Positions 22,905 to 31,954 are shown, numbered from the stretch's first letter. The stretch is 39,000 nucleotides of DNA from Treponema sp. (GCA_031266875.1 JAISAE010000106.1:1-39000), one strand, 5' to 3'. The notes: a model not told the origin generated them from the sequence alone. Program-made: numbers and translations.

Positions 22905-25049
22905 TCATACGCTTAACAAAACAACCAGACTGCGTGGCTTTACAAGGTAAATGTCAGGATAGGGCAAGGGTTTCTCGGCCTTGGGGAGACAGATGTCATC
23001 CGGTGAGGAAAGGGCCGTGTCAATCGCACGAAACCACTTCTTATTTTCAGGCGCCTTGTAGACGTTGAAAGGAACCTGCCTTGAACCGGCATTAAACATG
23101 ATATAAAAATCATTGTCGTCACGGTCAGCGCGAATGTCGGCTTTACTGCCATCTATGCGGAGCGCCAGGCAGTCATCAAGGTTGTTCCAGTCAGGGGTGT
23201 TGCCCTTTTCGTCAAACCAACTGATGTCAGGTATGGCGTTGTAGTTGTCACGGCCAGTGTAAAATTCAGGCCGCATGAAACCGTGATGACGCAGGCGAAA
23301 CGCTATGGCCTCTTTGACAAAGCGGAAAAGTCCTGCGTAGGTCTTGAGATGCGACCAGTCATACCATGAAGTCTCGTTGTCCTGACAGTAAGCATTGTTG
23401 TTACCGTTCTGGGTACGGGCAAACTCGTCGCCGCCGAGTATCATCGGTGTTCCCTGCGATATCATCATCGTGGCAATGAAATCCTTTAAGAGGCGCTCGC
23501 GGATCGTTTCTATCGAAGGATTCTGAGAATGGCCTTCAAAGCCGTTGTTCGCGCTGCTGTTATTATCGCTGCCATCGGTATTGTTCCAGCCGTTCTCCTC
23601 GTTGTGCTTAGCGGAGTAGGAGACAAGATCTTTTAAGGTGAAACCGTCATGGCTAGTGATGAAGTTAATCGAGTGAAACGGTTTTCTGCCGTCGCGCAAG
23701 TAGAGGTCGGAACTGCCGGAAATCCGTGTGGCAAGGTGGCGCGTCTGCTTGGCGTCGCCTCGCCAGAAACGTCGCACGTCGTCGCGGTAGTGATCGTTCC
23801 ACTCGGCCCAGCGGCCCCCGGGGAACCAGCCCACCTGATACGCACCACCGGCATCCCAGGCTTCGGCGATGATTTTGGTGTGCCGCAGAACCGGGTCTTC
23901 GGCAATGCGTTCCAGCGTGGGTGGATTTTCAAGAAGCCTGCCGTATTGGTCGCGCCCAAGTATAGAGCCGAGATCAAATCGGAACCCGTCAACATGCATC
24001 TCCATCACCCAGTAGTGCAGGCACTCAATGATGAGGTCCCGCACTACCGGATGATTACAGTTCACGGTATTGCCACAGCCAGAGTAGTTCTTGTAGTAAC
24101 GCTTGTTCTCGTCAAGCATGTAATAAATCGAGTTATCAAGACCTCGAAACGAAAAAGTCGGCCCCATCTCATTACCTTCGGCAGTATGGTTAAACACAAT
24201 GTCCAGAATCACTTCAAGGCCGGCTTTGTGCAGTTCCCGTACCATCTCTTTGAATTCCCGCACCTGCCCTCCCGGACTGCGGTCTGAGGAGTAAGAACCT
24301 TTGGGGGCAAAAAAGTTCACTGTTGAGTAACCCCAGTAGTTACGCAGACGCTCGCCGGTACGGGGGTTCTGGTGGAAATACTCATTTTCGTTGAACTCCT
24401 GAAGAGGCAGAAACTCAAGGCTGGTAACACCCAGTTCCTTAAAGAAGGGTATTTTCTCAATAACACCCCGATAGGTTCCTGGGTGCGCCACACCGGAAGA
24501 AGGGTGGGCGGTAAGACCCTTGACGTGGGTCTCGTATAGGACACTGAAACGCAGGGGATAGTTGAGCGGCGTATCCCCTTGCCAGTCAAACTCATCATCA
24601 ATAACCACACAGCGTGGCGAGGTGAGGAAGTTTTCCTGAAGAGAGAACGAGAGGTCTCGCCCTGAGTCGTCGTGGTTATAACCAGTACAGGCATTGAAGT
24701 CCCAGTTATCAAAACGGGTCAGGGCCCGCGAATAGGGATCGATGAGTGCTTTATGAGGATTAAACCGAAACCCCCTTTCAGGAGCATACGGACCGTCCGC
24801 GAGGTAGAGGTACAGCGTTCCGGCTTTGAGGCCGGCTATATAACAATGCCACACATCACCTGTGCGATTCTTTATGGGATCAAGCTTCAGCGCCTGATAC
24901 GAACTGTCAGGCGCGTCTGATTCAAACAATAGCAGCGTGATTGAGTCAGCATTACGGGAAAACAGGGAAAAGTTTACCCCATTCTCAGTTAAGACCGCGC
25001 CTAATGGAAGCGCTTTACCGGGTTCAACAATGAAGTCTCCAAAACTCAT
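22905..25049 (-). CDS. glgX: Glycogen debranching enzyme (isoamylase type)
   Basis: The 714-residue protein has an N-terminal CBM48 (residues 10-110, LGAVLTENGVNFSLFSRNAD) and a GH13 barrel. Barrel motifs are DIVFNHTAEG (region I), DGFRFDLGSIL with the nucleophile Asp (region II), KIIAEAWDAGG with the acid/base Glu (region III) and FITSHDGFTL with the third Asp (region IV). It hydrolyses alpha-1,6 branch points of glycogen or limit dextrins in the cytoplasm. The length and the NGNNNAYCQDNETSWYDW block match GlgX/isoamylase. It stands alone, with no other glycogen gene in the window. Confidence 0.95.
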   Translation of the reverse strand: MSFGDFIVEPGKALPLGAVLTENGVNFSLFSRNADSITLLLFESDAPDSSYQALKLDPIKNRTGDVWHCYIAGLKAGTLYLYLADGPYAPERGFRFNPHKALIDPYSRALTRFDNWDFNACTGYNHDDSGRDLSFSLQENFLTSPRCVVIDDEFDWQGDTPLNYPLRFSVLYETHVKGLTAHPSSGVAHPGTYRGVIEKIPFFKELGVTSLEFLPLQEFNENEYFHQNPRTGERLRNYWGYSTVNFFAPKGSYSSDRSPGGQVREFKEMVRELHKAGLEVILDIVFNHTAEGNEMGPTFSFRGLDNSIYYMLDENKRYYKNYSGCGNTVNCNHPVVRDLIIECLHYWVMEMHVDGFRFDLGSILGRDQYGRLLENPPTLERIAEDPVLRHTKIIAEAWDAGGAYQVGWFPGGRWAEWNDHYRDDVRRFWRGDAKQTRHLATRISGSSDLYLRDGRKPFHSINFITSHDGFTLKDLVSYSAKHNEENGWNNTDGSDNNSSANNGFEGHSQNPSIETIRERLLKDFIATMMISQGTPMILGGDEFARTQNGNNNAYCQDNETSWYDWSHLKTYAGLFRFVKEAIAFRLRHHGFMRPEFYTGRDNYNAIPDISWFDEKGNTPDWNNLDDCLALRIDGSKADIRADRDDNDFYIMFNAGSRQVPFNVYKAPENKKWFRAIDTALSSPDDICLPKAEKPLPYPDIYLVKPRSLVVLLSV

Positions 25050-25207
25050 AAGTTCATACTATCACACCTTATACATGAGCGAATAGAGTAGTTTTTCATC
25101 TGGCGCAGCTTTATGGTTTGCTTATTCAAGTATACACTGTGCAATACCCGCACACTAGTTAGTGCGACGCCTACACCTTAGCTGTGCTGATATAACAGGC
25201 TTGGTAT

Positions 25208-25296
25208 GGAACTAGTATGCGTGGACGCATGGAACTAGTATGCGTGAGCGCGTCTAACTAGTATGCGTGGACGCATGGAACTAGTATGCCATGATA
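25208..25296. repeat. Tandem array F, four palindromic units of 23 bp
   Basis: Palindromes start at 25217, 25240, 25263 and (degenerate) 25286, joined by GGAACTAGT or CTAACTAGT. It is the same family as arrays C, D and H and lies between the glgX promoter side and the sua5 3' end. Positions 25050-25207 show no gene. Confidence 0.92.
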
Positions 25297-25371
25297 ACAT
25301 AACAGCCCTACACGGCGGCGGTAGCTCTTAAACGCTCCTCTTCGGGAAGCCCGTGATCGCAGTGTCTTCCT

Positions 25372-26403
25372 CTAACAAGATAAGCCAACTGCTGCTCGTT
25401 CAAGCCGGTCGTTGATGGCGTTTCCCAGTCCGGCGCCGGGAACGCGCTGGGTATGAATGATGGATGCGCCAGCATGGTCAATTTTATACAGGGTCTCGAA
25501 GAGCGCGGCGGCGGCAACAGCCAGATTGCCGTGTTCCGAAAGCGTGTAGATACGGCCATGGTCGTGGCCTGCGGTTATGGCGCGGCGACGCAGCCAGAGA
25601 TTGCGGGTATCGCCGTCAAAAAAAAGCCAGGCTGATGCAGGCTCCCAGGGCAGTTCAAGCATTTCAGCACGGCTATGGAGCGTAAGGCTGGTTCGAGGCG
25701 CGTAGTGGCTTTTAAGCTGGCCCGGCGAATGAGGCTTTGTTACAGTCGACGCCGCGCCCAGTTCCACCGCGCCGATAAGCGCCTCAATGCGCTCACGCGG
25801 CATTCCACCCGGGCGCAGAATACGCGGTGTGTCTGACACCAGTTCCAGCACGCTTGACTCAACGCCGATACCACAGGGACCGCCATCAAGGATAACGGCG
25901 ACCTTTTCGCCGAGCTGTTCCCGCACATGCTCTGCTCGCGTGGGGCTGAGGTAGCCAAAGGGGTTGGCGCTGGGTGCGGCTATCGCGCCGCCTGCCGCAC
26001 GGATCAGCGCCAGCGCCACATCGTGCTGGGGAAAGCGTAACGCCACTGTTGGAAGCCCGCTTGTGGCAAGCTCAGGCACAGCCCTTTGTTTCGGCAGTAT
26101 GAGTGTCAGAGGCCCAGGCCAGAGCGCGTGGGCAAGCGTGTCAAAACGAGCGCGTGCAGCCGCGTCCAGCAGACTCAGGTCGGCAAGCCGCTCCACACTG
26201 TCAAGGTCAGCAATATGAACGATGAGTGGGTCAAAACGTGGGCGCTGTTTTGCCTCAAACACCTTTGCCAGCGCAAGGGCATTAAAGGCATCAGCGCCTA
26301 GGCCGTAGACCGTTTCTGTGGGAAAAGCTACCAGCTCACCGGCGCATAACGCCTCCGCGCCGGCACGGAGCGCGGCGTCATCAATAATCGAAAAATACCG
26401 CAT
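25372..26403 (-). CDS. sua5: Threonylcarbamoyl-AMP synthase (Sua5 type)
   Basis: The 343-residue protein has an N-terminal YrdC/TsaC domain (residues 1-205) with GELVAFPTETVYGLGADAFN, the nucleotide-binding KQRPRFDPLIVH, LWPGPLTLIL, and PSANPFGYLSPT. The linker PHSPGQLKSHYAP leads to a C-terminal Sua5 domain. It makes L-threonylcarbamoyl-AMP from Thr, bicarbonate and ATP, the first step of t6A37 tRNA modification. The C-terminal motif PGAGLGNAINDRLERAA is typical for the long form. It is followed by corA upstream on the same strand with a gap of only 7 bp, so corA and sua5 are likely co-transcribed. The N-terminal start is the only good one. Confidence 0.93.
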   Translation of the reverse strand: MRYFSIIDDAALRAGAEALCAGELVAFPTETVYGLGADAFNALALAKVFEAKQRPRFDPLIVHIADLDSVERLADLSLLDAAARARFDTLAHALWPGPLTLILPKQRAVPELATSGLPTVALRFPQHDVALALIRAAGGAIAAPSANPFGYLSPTRAEHVREQLGEKVAVILDGGPCGIGVESSVLELVSDTPRILRPGGMPRERIEALIGAVELGAASTVTKPHSPGQLKSHYAPRTSLTLHSRAEMLELPWEPASAWLFFDGDTRNLWLRRRAITAGHDHGRIYTLSEHGNLAVAAAALFETLYKIDHAGASIIHTQRVPGAGLGNAINDRLERAAVGLSC

Positions 26404-26410
26404 GGGACTG

Positions 26411-27394
26411 CTATAACCAATGACGGCGCTTAAAAAAGATGATCATGCCGATAGCGATGAGTATCATCAGACCCCAGACTATGGGATAAGCGTGGGGATA
26501 TCCGAGTTCGGGCATATTGGTAAAGTTCATGCCATAGACCCCAACGATGAAGGTTAGGGGGATAAAAATGGTCGCAATGATAGTCAGCACCTGCATAATC
26601 TTGTTCATGCGGTTAGAGATCGATGCCAGGTGTACTTCCATCACCCCGTCCAGTAATTCGCGGAAGAGTTCCACGTTATCAAACACCTGGGTTGCGCTAT
26701 CGTGCAGGTCTTTGAAAAAGGGGTCAAGCGGTGAAGCGATGAGTTTAGAATCAAGGTGCAAGATTACGTTCAACCCTTCGCGCAGAGGCCGGATAACCCG
26801 CCTGATCTCAAGGAGTGCCTGTTTCACCCGCTGTACGTCGGACAGGAGCGTATTGTCGTTCTCGTCAAGGGCGCGTTCTTCAAAGACTTCGATGTCATTG
26901 CCCAGGCGGTCAAGCTCTAAAAAGTATTCATCAACCACCGCGTTCATGATCGCGTAGACGAGGTAGGCTACGCCAGCGCGCCGAATTTTCCCAACGTTGT
27001 TCATGATACGCCGTCTGATCCCCTCAAACGGGTCATTGGGTCTTTCCTGAAAAGTGATCACCGTATCAGCGGTGAGAATAAGGCTTATCTGATCCAGATC
27101 AAGTTCACCGTTGGCTTTGTCTGTCCGGTGTCCCAGGGACTTAAAGGTGATGAACAGGTAATTGTCGAACTCCTCAGCCTTGGGGCGCTGCTCAACATCA
27201 AGGATGTCCTCGACGGTTAAGGGGTGTATGGCGAAGGTTTCAACAATCCGGCTTATGGCGGCGGCATCTTTCAGGCCGTTAATGTTAATCCAGGTAAGTC
27301 CGGCGCTGTTGCGGTACTCCAAGAGTTCCTCAACTGTCGGCGGCTCGCGCTGCCATGCACCTATAGGGTCATAGCCAATGATAGAAAGTTCCAT
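26411..27394 (-). CDS. corA: CorA-family magnesium/cobalt channel
   Basis: The 327-residue protein has a long cytoplasmic N-terminal funnel (acidic, helix-rich) and two C-terminal membrane helices. The signature YGMNF follows the first helix (FIPLTFIVGVYGMNF) and the end is basic (FFKRRHWL). CorA forms pentameric Mg2+ channels in the inner membrane. The N-terminal MELSIIGYDPIGAWQREPPT starts without a strong Shine-Dalgarno. Upstream lies a stretch with a tiny frame and an unexplained basic frame. It is transcribed ahead of sua5. Confidence 0.95.
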   Translation of the reverse strand: MELSIIGYDPIGAWQREPPTVEELLEYRNSAGLTWININGLKDAAAISRIVETFAIHPLTVEDILDVEQRPKAEEFDNYLFITFKSLGHRTDKANGELDLDQISLILTADTVITFQERPNDPFEGIRRRIMNNVGKIRRAGVAYLVYAIMNAVVDEYFLELDRLGNDIEVFEERALDENDNTLLSDVQRVKQALLEIRRVIRPLREGLNVILHLDSKLIASPLDPFFKDLHDSATQVFDNVELFRELLDGVMEVHLASISNRMNKIMQVLTIIATIFIPLTFIVGVYGMNFTNMPELGYPHAYPIVWGLMILIAIGMIIFFKRRHWL

Positions 27395-27423
27395 AGCTTA
27401 TAAATTAAAGGGAATGAGAAGAT

Positions 27424-27456
27424 CTAGCAAGGGAGGATTCCGCATCTACCTCTCAT
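27424..27456 (-). other. Possible 10-codon leader peptide upstream of corA
   Basis: The frame MRGRCGILPC follows a strong AGGAGG at proper spacing and ends 29 bp before the corA ATG. Mg2+ transporters in other bacteria are sometimes controlled by leader peptides, but no such family is recognised here. The rest of 27457-27734 holds a basic 65-codon frame (27475-27672) with no recognised family. Confidence 0.25.
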
Positions 27457-27687
27457 ATACCTCCTGTCAGGGACTTAGGCTTTTGTTTTCTTAGGATTCT
27501 GTGCCGCGATGCGCGACCTTAGCGACCTACCTCCTCCGAAAACCTTAACGCCGATGGACTTGGGAGGATTCTTCAGAGGTATTGACAGCTTCTCTTTGAA
27601 ATCGTACCGTATTTGAAGAATAAATCCCTGCGCCCTTAGTTTATACCCCAATGGGCGAGGTATTAAACCCACTATAGGCGCTGAATT

Positions 27688-27704
27688 GCGCTCAATATGA
27701 GCGC
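27688..27704. repeat. Palindrome upstream of adk (copy 1)
   Basis: GCGCTCAATATGAGCGC has 7-bp arms and an ATA centre. It lies 30 bp before the adk ATG. The identical 17-mer follows the adk stop codon. Confidence 0.9.
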
Positions 27705-27734
27705 GTGGATCAAAACAAGCATATAGGAGTGTTT

Positions 27735-28364
27735 ATGAAACTGATTTTTTTAGGACCGCCTGGAGCGGGCAAGGGTACTCTTGCCGCCAAAGCTGTGGAC
27801 ATCTGCAAGGTTCCCCACATCAGCACCGGCGCGATCTTCCGCGAAGCCATTGCCGCAAAAACCCCGCTGGGCTTGAAAGTTAAGGCAATCATCGACGCTG
27901 GCAAGCTCGTTGACGACGACACCACCATTGCCCTCGTGAAGGAGCGCCTCGCTCAGGCTGACGCTCAAGCCGGCTACATCCTCGACGGCTTCCCCCGCAC
28001 CATTCCGCAAGCAGAGGCTCTCGCCACCTTCTCCACTGTGGACAAGGTGGTGAACTTCGACATTCCCGACAGTTCCATATTGGAACGTCTCTCAGGTCGT
28101 CGCGTCTGCCGTGCATGTGGGGCTAATCACCATGTTGTGTTCAGCAAGCCAAAGCAGGCTGGCGTTTGTGATGCCTGTGGTGGCGAACTCTACATCCGCG
28201 ATGATGATAAACCTGAAGCCATCCAAAAGCGTCTTGAGGTTTACCGCGCCCAAACCGCGCCTCTCATTGATTTTTACCGCAATAAGGGCGTACTAGTTGA
28301 CGTTGACGCCCGTCCCTCCGTTGATGAAGTGGTCGCAAACTTCAAGAAGTCAGTAGTCGCATAG
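27735..28364 (+). CDS. adk: Adenylate kinase, zinc-type
   Basis: The 209-residue protein interconverts AMP + ATP and 2 ADP in the cytoplasm. The P-loop is FLGPPGAGKGTLAA at residues 4-17; the AMP-binding region has HISTGAIFREA and GYILDGFPRT. The LID domain carries CRACGANHHVV followed by CDACGG, that is, four Cys in two C-x2-C pairs, giving a zinc-bearing LID as in Gram-positive Adk. The ATG at 27735 is preceded by AGGAG at 7 nt; an in-frame upstream ATG at 27705 would add 10 residues before the P-loop and is less likely. Identical 17-nt palindromes lie on both sides of the gene. Confidence 0.96.
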   Translation: MKLIFLGPPGAGKGTLAAKAVDICKVPHISTGAIFREAIAAKTPLGLKVKAIIDAGKLVDDDTTIALVKERLAQADAQAGYILDGFPRTIPQAEALATFSTVDKVVNFDIPDSSILERLSGRRVCRACGANHHVVFSKPKQAGVCDACGGELYIRDDDKPEAIQKRLEVYRAQTAPLIDFYRNKGVLVDVDARPSVDEVVANFKKSVVA

Positions 28365-28366
28365 TC

Positions 28367-28383
28367 GCGCTCAATATGAGCGC
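28367..28383. repeat. Palindrome downstream of adk (copy 2)
   Basis: This is the same 17-mer as at 27688, starting 2 bp after the adk stop. Confidence 0.9.
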
Positions 28384-28391
28384 ATAGTATG

Positions 28392-28423
28392 GAGCATCTC
28401 TAACCCGTAGTGTAGAGATGCTC
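28392..28423 (+). terminator. 11-bp hairpin after adk
   Basis: GAGCATCTCTA and TAGAGATGCTC pair perfectly around a 10-nt loop. A variant recurs around 28687-28717 (GAGCATCTCTA with TGGAGATGCTT). There is no T-run, so it may belong to the repeat system rather than be a terminator. Confidence 0.45.
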
Positions 28424-28650
28424 TCACTCACCCAGTGGTGAGCGGCTCACTCACGCAGTGGTGCGTACCTCACTCACGCAGTGGTGATTACCTCACTCAC
28501 GCAGTGGTGCGTACCTCACTCACTCAATGGAACTAGTATGTATAGACACATGGAACTAATATGTGTCCACGCATGGAACTAGTATGTGTGGACACATGGA
28601 ACTAGTATGCGTCCACGCATGGAACTAATATGCATCCATGCATGGTGAGA
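28424..28650. repeat. Composite array G: two repeat families abutting at 23-bp period
   Basis: Five units of a CTCACTCACGCAGTGGTG type start at 28424, 28447, 28470, 28493 and 28516. They switch at about 28529 to the AACTAGTATG family with palindromes at 28538, 28561, 28584, 28607 and 28630. The 23-bp register continues almost unbroken across the change of sequence. Palindrome variants include ATGTGTCCACGCAT and ATGTGTGGACACAT. Confidence 0.92.
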
Positions 28651-29060
28651 GAAACGCTTACCCAGTGATGAGTGGATCACTCATGCATAGTATAGAGCAT
28701 CTCTAATGCATAGTGTGGAGATGCTTCCCTGTGTAGTAGGACAAGGCTCCATCGCGTAATGGGGATATGCTCCCCCGCATGATAGGGAGACGCTCCATCA
28801 CATGATGGGGAGCGTCTCTAATAGTATGGAGCATGTCTAACACATAGCTTAGCGTGTCTCTAACGCATGGTATGGCGCATCTCTAACACCGTAGCTTAGC
28901 GTGTCTCTAACGCATGGTATGGCGCATCTCTAACACCGTAGGTTAGCGTGTCTCTAACGCATAGTATGGCGCATCTCTAACACCGTAGGTTAGCGTGTCT
29001 CTAACGCATAGTATGGCGCATCTCTAACACCGTAGGTTAGAGCGACTCTAACGCATAATG
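28651..29060. repeat. Array H, 47-bp higher-order and degenerate units
   Basis: The first half is degenerate (AGCATCTCTAATGCATAG and ATGGGGATATGCTCCCC types). From about 28830, units repeat every 47 bp (GGCGCAT at 28874, 28921, 28968 and 29015). Each unit contains two half-units beginning TCTCTAAC, 23 and 24 bp long. The region reaches the ribosome-binding site of the next gene. No gene is seen in 28365-29080. Confidence 0.88.
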
Positions 29061-29095
29061 TGGGTATCTTTAACACATATCATGGAGGATTGAAA

Positions 29096-31954
29096 TTGAA
29101 ATTAAAAATGAATCTGTTACTGCTACTGGGTGTGATAAGCATTGCGTCAGTTTCGGCGCAAATGCTGAACTTTAAGCCGTTTACCTCGTTTCGAGTACAT
29201 GAAACGAGGTACTTTGAGATTATCTTTCCAGAGTCTTCGTGGCAGACAGCGGAACGTGTCGCTGGTTTCGCTGACCGCGTGTATGAGCGGGTGTCGGCGC
29301 TCCTGGGTATCAGCCTTAAAGGAAAAATACCGGTGGCGATAACGCCGCATACAGACCAGTTCAACTCGTATATGCGCTCCTTGCCTTATCCCCACATCAT
29401 GCTCTTCGACACGCCAACAAATCCCAATACCTTTGCTACATTTGAAAACGCGCTGGAAAGCGTATTCCTGCACGAGCTTACTCACGCCGCTTCCCTGAGC
29501 AGCCGCAGTCCCCTGTTTCAGGTCTTATACGACATCTTCGGCGGCTGGTTCAACCTCACTCAGTTTACTGCTCCACTGTTCATGGTAGAGGGCGTTTCTG
29601 TGGCCTTTGAGAGCCTCGACGGGTTTGGCCGCGTCAATGACCCGCTTACGAAGCAGGTGTTACGGCAAGCCATCATTGACAATACGTTCCTGACGCCGTT
29701 TCAGGCGTCAGGCGTCTACGATTACCCACCGAGCGGGGCCTGGTATGAGTATGGCGGGCTGTTTTCGGCGTGGTTGATTAAACAGTACGGCATGGAAAAG
29801 TACGCGGAACTCTGGCAGAGTATGGGCGGTAAGTATCACTTTTCATTTTTCTTCTATAATAATGGCTTTTTTCATAGCTTTACTAATGTATACGGTATGG
29901 CGTTTCTGGACGCATGGCAGAGCTTTCAGGACTCTTTGCGCCTTGATGGAGTTGCCGATAACAGCGCCGGCATTGTACGCGGCGGCGAGGCGCTGATTTC
30001 CGCCATTGACACGGGCGGCGGCAAGGTCTTTGCGCTGGACATCATTGCGGGCGCGCTTGTCGTCTTTGATCCGGCGACCGGACGCAGCCGCAATTCCTCA
30101 GTCATTGACACCTCAAGCTACGATCTCGACGTATCGGCAGATGGAAGCCGCGCCCTGGTGTCCTCATACCGCTATACCGAAGACCTGGCCGCTGCCATTG
30201 TTACTGAATACAACACCGGCAATGGCTGGGGAACTGGGCGCTCATGGAGCGATCTGTATCAGGGTCACTACTTTCGTGACGGCGTTATTGGCCTGAGTTC
30301 CACGCGCCACCTTAATAACCTTGTCTTTCGCTCCGGCAATGATGAAGAGGAAGTGCTGTTGATGGGTAACGAGAGCCTCATCCTCACCAGCCCCTGTGCT
30401 GTAAACGACACATGGATCGCCTTTGTCGCGGCGCGTGACGGCATACGCGAACTCTGCCTGTACAACTACGATACAAAGACGACCTACACACTCTCGTCTG
30501 GCACTGACGACGAGCGTTGGCGTTATATGCGTTTTCTTCAGGCAAGCGAAGGACATCTGCTCTTTGGCTTTAACCACGATGACCGGTTCTACAAACTCGG
30601 CGCCATAGACCTGCGCGGACTTGGCGATGATCCGGTGTCTGGCGACTTTAGCGTGGTGTTTAGTGCGCGTGACTTTTCCGGCGGCGTGTCGCTACCGGCG
30701 CGGCTTGGCAATGAGGTGTATTACCGCGCCGCGTTCTCGACATGGGACGCGCTGGCGCGTTACCCGGAGGCGGGCGATGCGCTGTCGGGCGTTCACGCTC
30801 CGCTCCTGTTCACGCGCTGGGAAACAACGCCGTTACCCGCGAATATCCCCGCTGTTGGTGGAACCATGACCCTGGCGGCCACGCGCTATAATCCGCTTGC
30901 CTACATGAACCCGTTTCAGCTTTGGCTACCCGTACCTCTCATGTCAACAACTGGATTGAGCGTTGACGGCGTTGGCATTATGTCGCAGATGATGGATCCC
31001 ACTGATACTAACCTCGTCACGCTGGAAGCATACATGAACATCCGCGACCTCATGGGCGCCTTTAGTATTCAGTGGAAGACGCTTGGGTTTGGCTTCCCCC
31101 TGACCTTTGAGGTAAGCGACGGCATCAACAAAGCCAAGGACATACCCTATCGCCGTACCTTTGCCGGCATACAAGCCGCGTCGTCGTGGGGACTCAGGCT
31201 TGGCGCAACCGTGAGCCTCATTGCTAATGATCCGCTCAACAGCTCCAATGTGTACACATGGGGCTATGAGGAGCCGATCTATACCCTCAGCGCCGGGCTT
31301 GATCTTAACGGCCTGCGCCGGTTCCGCTGGCAGTTGTTCGGGAATGGCGTTTCGCTGAATACGACTGTCCGGTATACCCTGCCGCAAGAGAGCATCGGCG
31401 GTGAGGAACGCCTGAGCGTCGCCTTTGAAGCATTCCGGCTGAAGCTGTCGCTCTATCACGCATGGAGCAGCGCCGCCAATCTCGACCTGTACGGCAGGTC
31501 GCTAAACCACGAAAACGACTATATCGGCGGTTCACTGTTTAGCGATGTCGCTTCAGTTGAATACTCAACGGAATACATTAGGCGGCTTTCATGGCTTGCT
31601 GGCGGCGAAGCAGAACTCAAGCTTTTTTCGCTGGACATTCAGAAGAACCTCGGCCATTTGTATTACAACCGCCTGTACAGCACACTTGCATACCGGAGCG
31701 TGTTCTACAACGCCGACGAGACCGATGGTAAGACCGCGCCGGGCATATCTCTGGCACCGCTCCTGCTTCCCGCTGCTAGCTATCACCTTGCCCAATCGCT
31801 GGTTTTGCGACTCGGCATGACCATATCGAGCGTCATTGTTACTACCATACCCTTCAGTTTAACGCCCTATCTCTGGGGCGCGTGGGTAATCTCTGACCCG
31901 CAGGAGTGGAGCAACAATCTTGCATGGGGATTCGGCTTATCATTGGCGCTGTAA
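29096..31954 (+). CDS. Exported gluzincin-like metalloprotease with C-terminal beta-barrel
   Basis: The roughly 950-residue protein begins with a signal peptide (LLLLLGVISIASVSAQ). A peptidase-MA-like domain follows at about residues 20-260. It has the zinc motif FLHELTHAAS, and the third ligand may be Glu in FMVEGVSVAFES, the usual gluzincin helix. Residues of about 280-560 contain repeated strands with D-rich loops like a beta-propeller (TolB-like). The last 300 residues alternate aromatic and polar strands and end in WGFGLSLAL, as in an outer-membrane beta-barrel. The protein should sit at the outer membrane or cell surface. The TTG at 29096 is best placed for GGAGG (7 nt); ATG at 29108 is the alternative. 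No neighbour shares its transcription unit. Confidence 0.75.
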   Translation: MKLKMNLLLLLGVISIASVSAQMLNFKPFTSFRVHETRYFEIIFPESSWQTAERVAGFADRVYERVSALLGISLKGKIPVAITPHTDQFNSYMRSLPYPHIMLFDTPTNPNTFATFENALESVFLHELTHAASLSSRSPLFQVLYDIFGGWFNLTQFTAPLFMVEGVSVAFESLDGFGRVNDPLTKQVLRQAIIDNTFLTPFQASGVYDYPPSGAWYEYGGLFSAWLIKQYGMEKYAELWQSMGGKYHFSFFFYNNGFFHSFTNVYGMAFLDAWQSFQDSLRLDGVADNSAGIVRGGEALISAIDTGGGKVFALDIIAGALVVFDPATGRSRNSSVIDTSSYDLDVSADGSRALVSSYRYTEDLAAAIVTEYNTGNGWGTGRSWSDLYQGHYFRDGVIGLSSTRHLNNLVFRSGNDEEEVLLMGNESLILTSPCAVNDTWIAFVAARDGIRELCLYNYDTKTTYTLSSGTDDERWRYMRFLQASEGHLLFGFNHDDRFYKLGAIDLRGLGDDPVSGDFSVVFSARDFSGGVSLPARLGNEVYYRAAFSTWDALARYPEAGDALSGVHAPLLFTRWETTPLPANIPAVGGTMTLAATRYNPLAYMNPFQLWLPVPLMSTTGLSVDGVGIMSQMMDPTDTNLVTLEAYMNIRDLMGAFSIQWKTLGFGFPLTFEVSDGINKAKDIPYRRTFAGIQAASSWGLRLGATVSLIANDPLNSSNVYTWGYEEPIYTLSAGLDLNGLRRFRWQLFGNGVSLNTTVRYTLPQESIGGEERLSVAFEAFRLKLSLYHAWSSAANLDLYGRSLNHENDYIGGSLFSDVASVEYSTEYIRRLSWLAGGEAELKLFSLDIQKNLGHLYYNRLYSTLAYRSVFYNADETDGKTAPGISLAPLLLPAASYHLAQSLVLRLGMTISSVIVTTIPFSLTPYLWGAWVISDPQEWSNNLAWGFGLSLAL

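Noticed and set aside
27475-27672. 65-codon basic frame as a gene
   Set aside because: It has no ribosome-binding site and no recognisable family; the hairpin-like start (ATACCCCAATGGGCGAGG) hints at an IS-end relic but not strongly enough to call.
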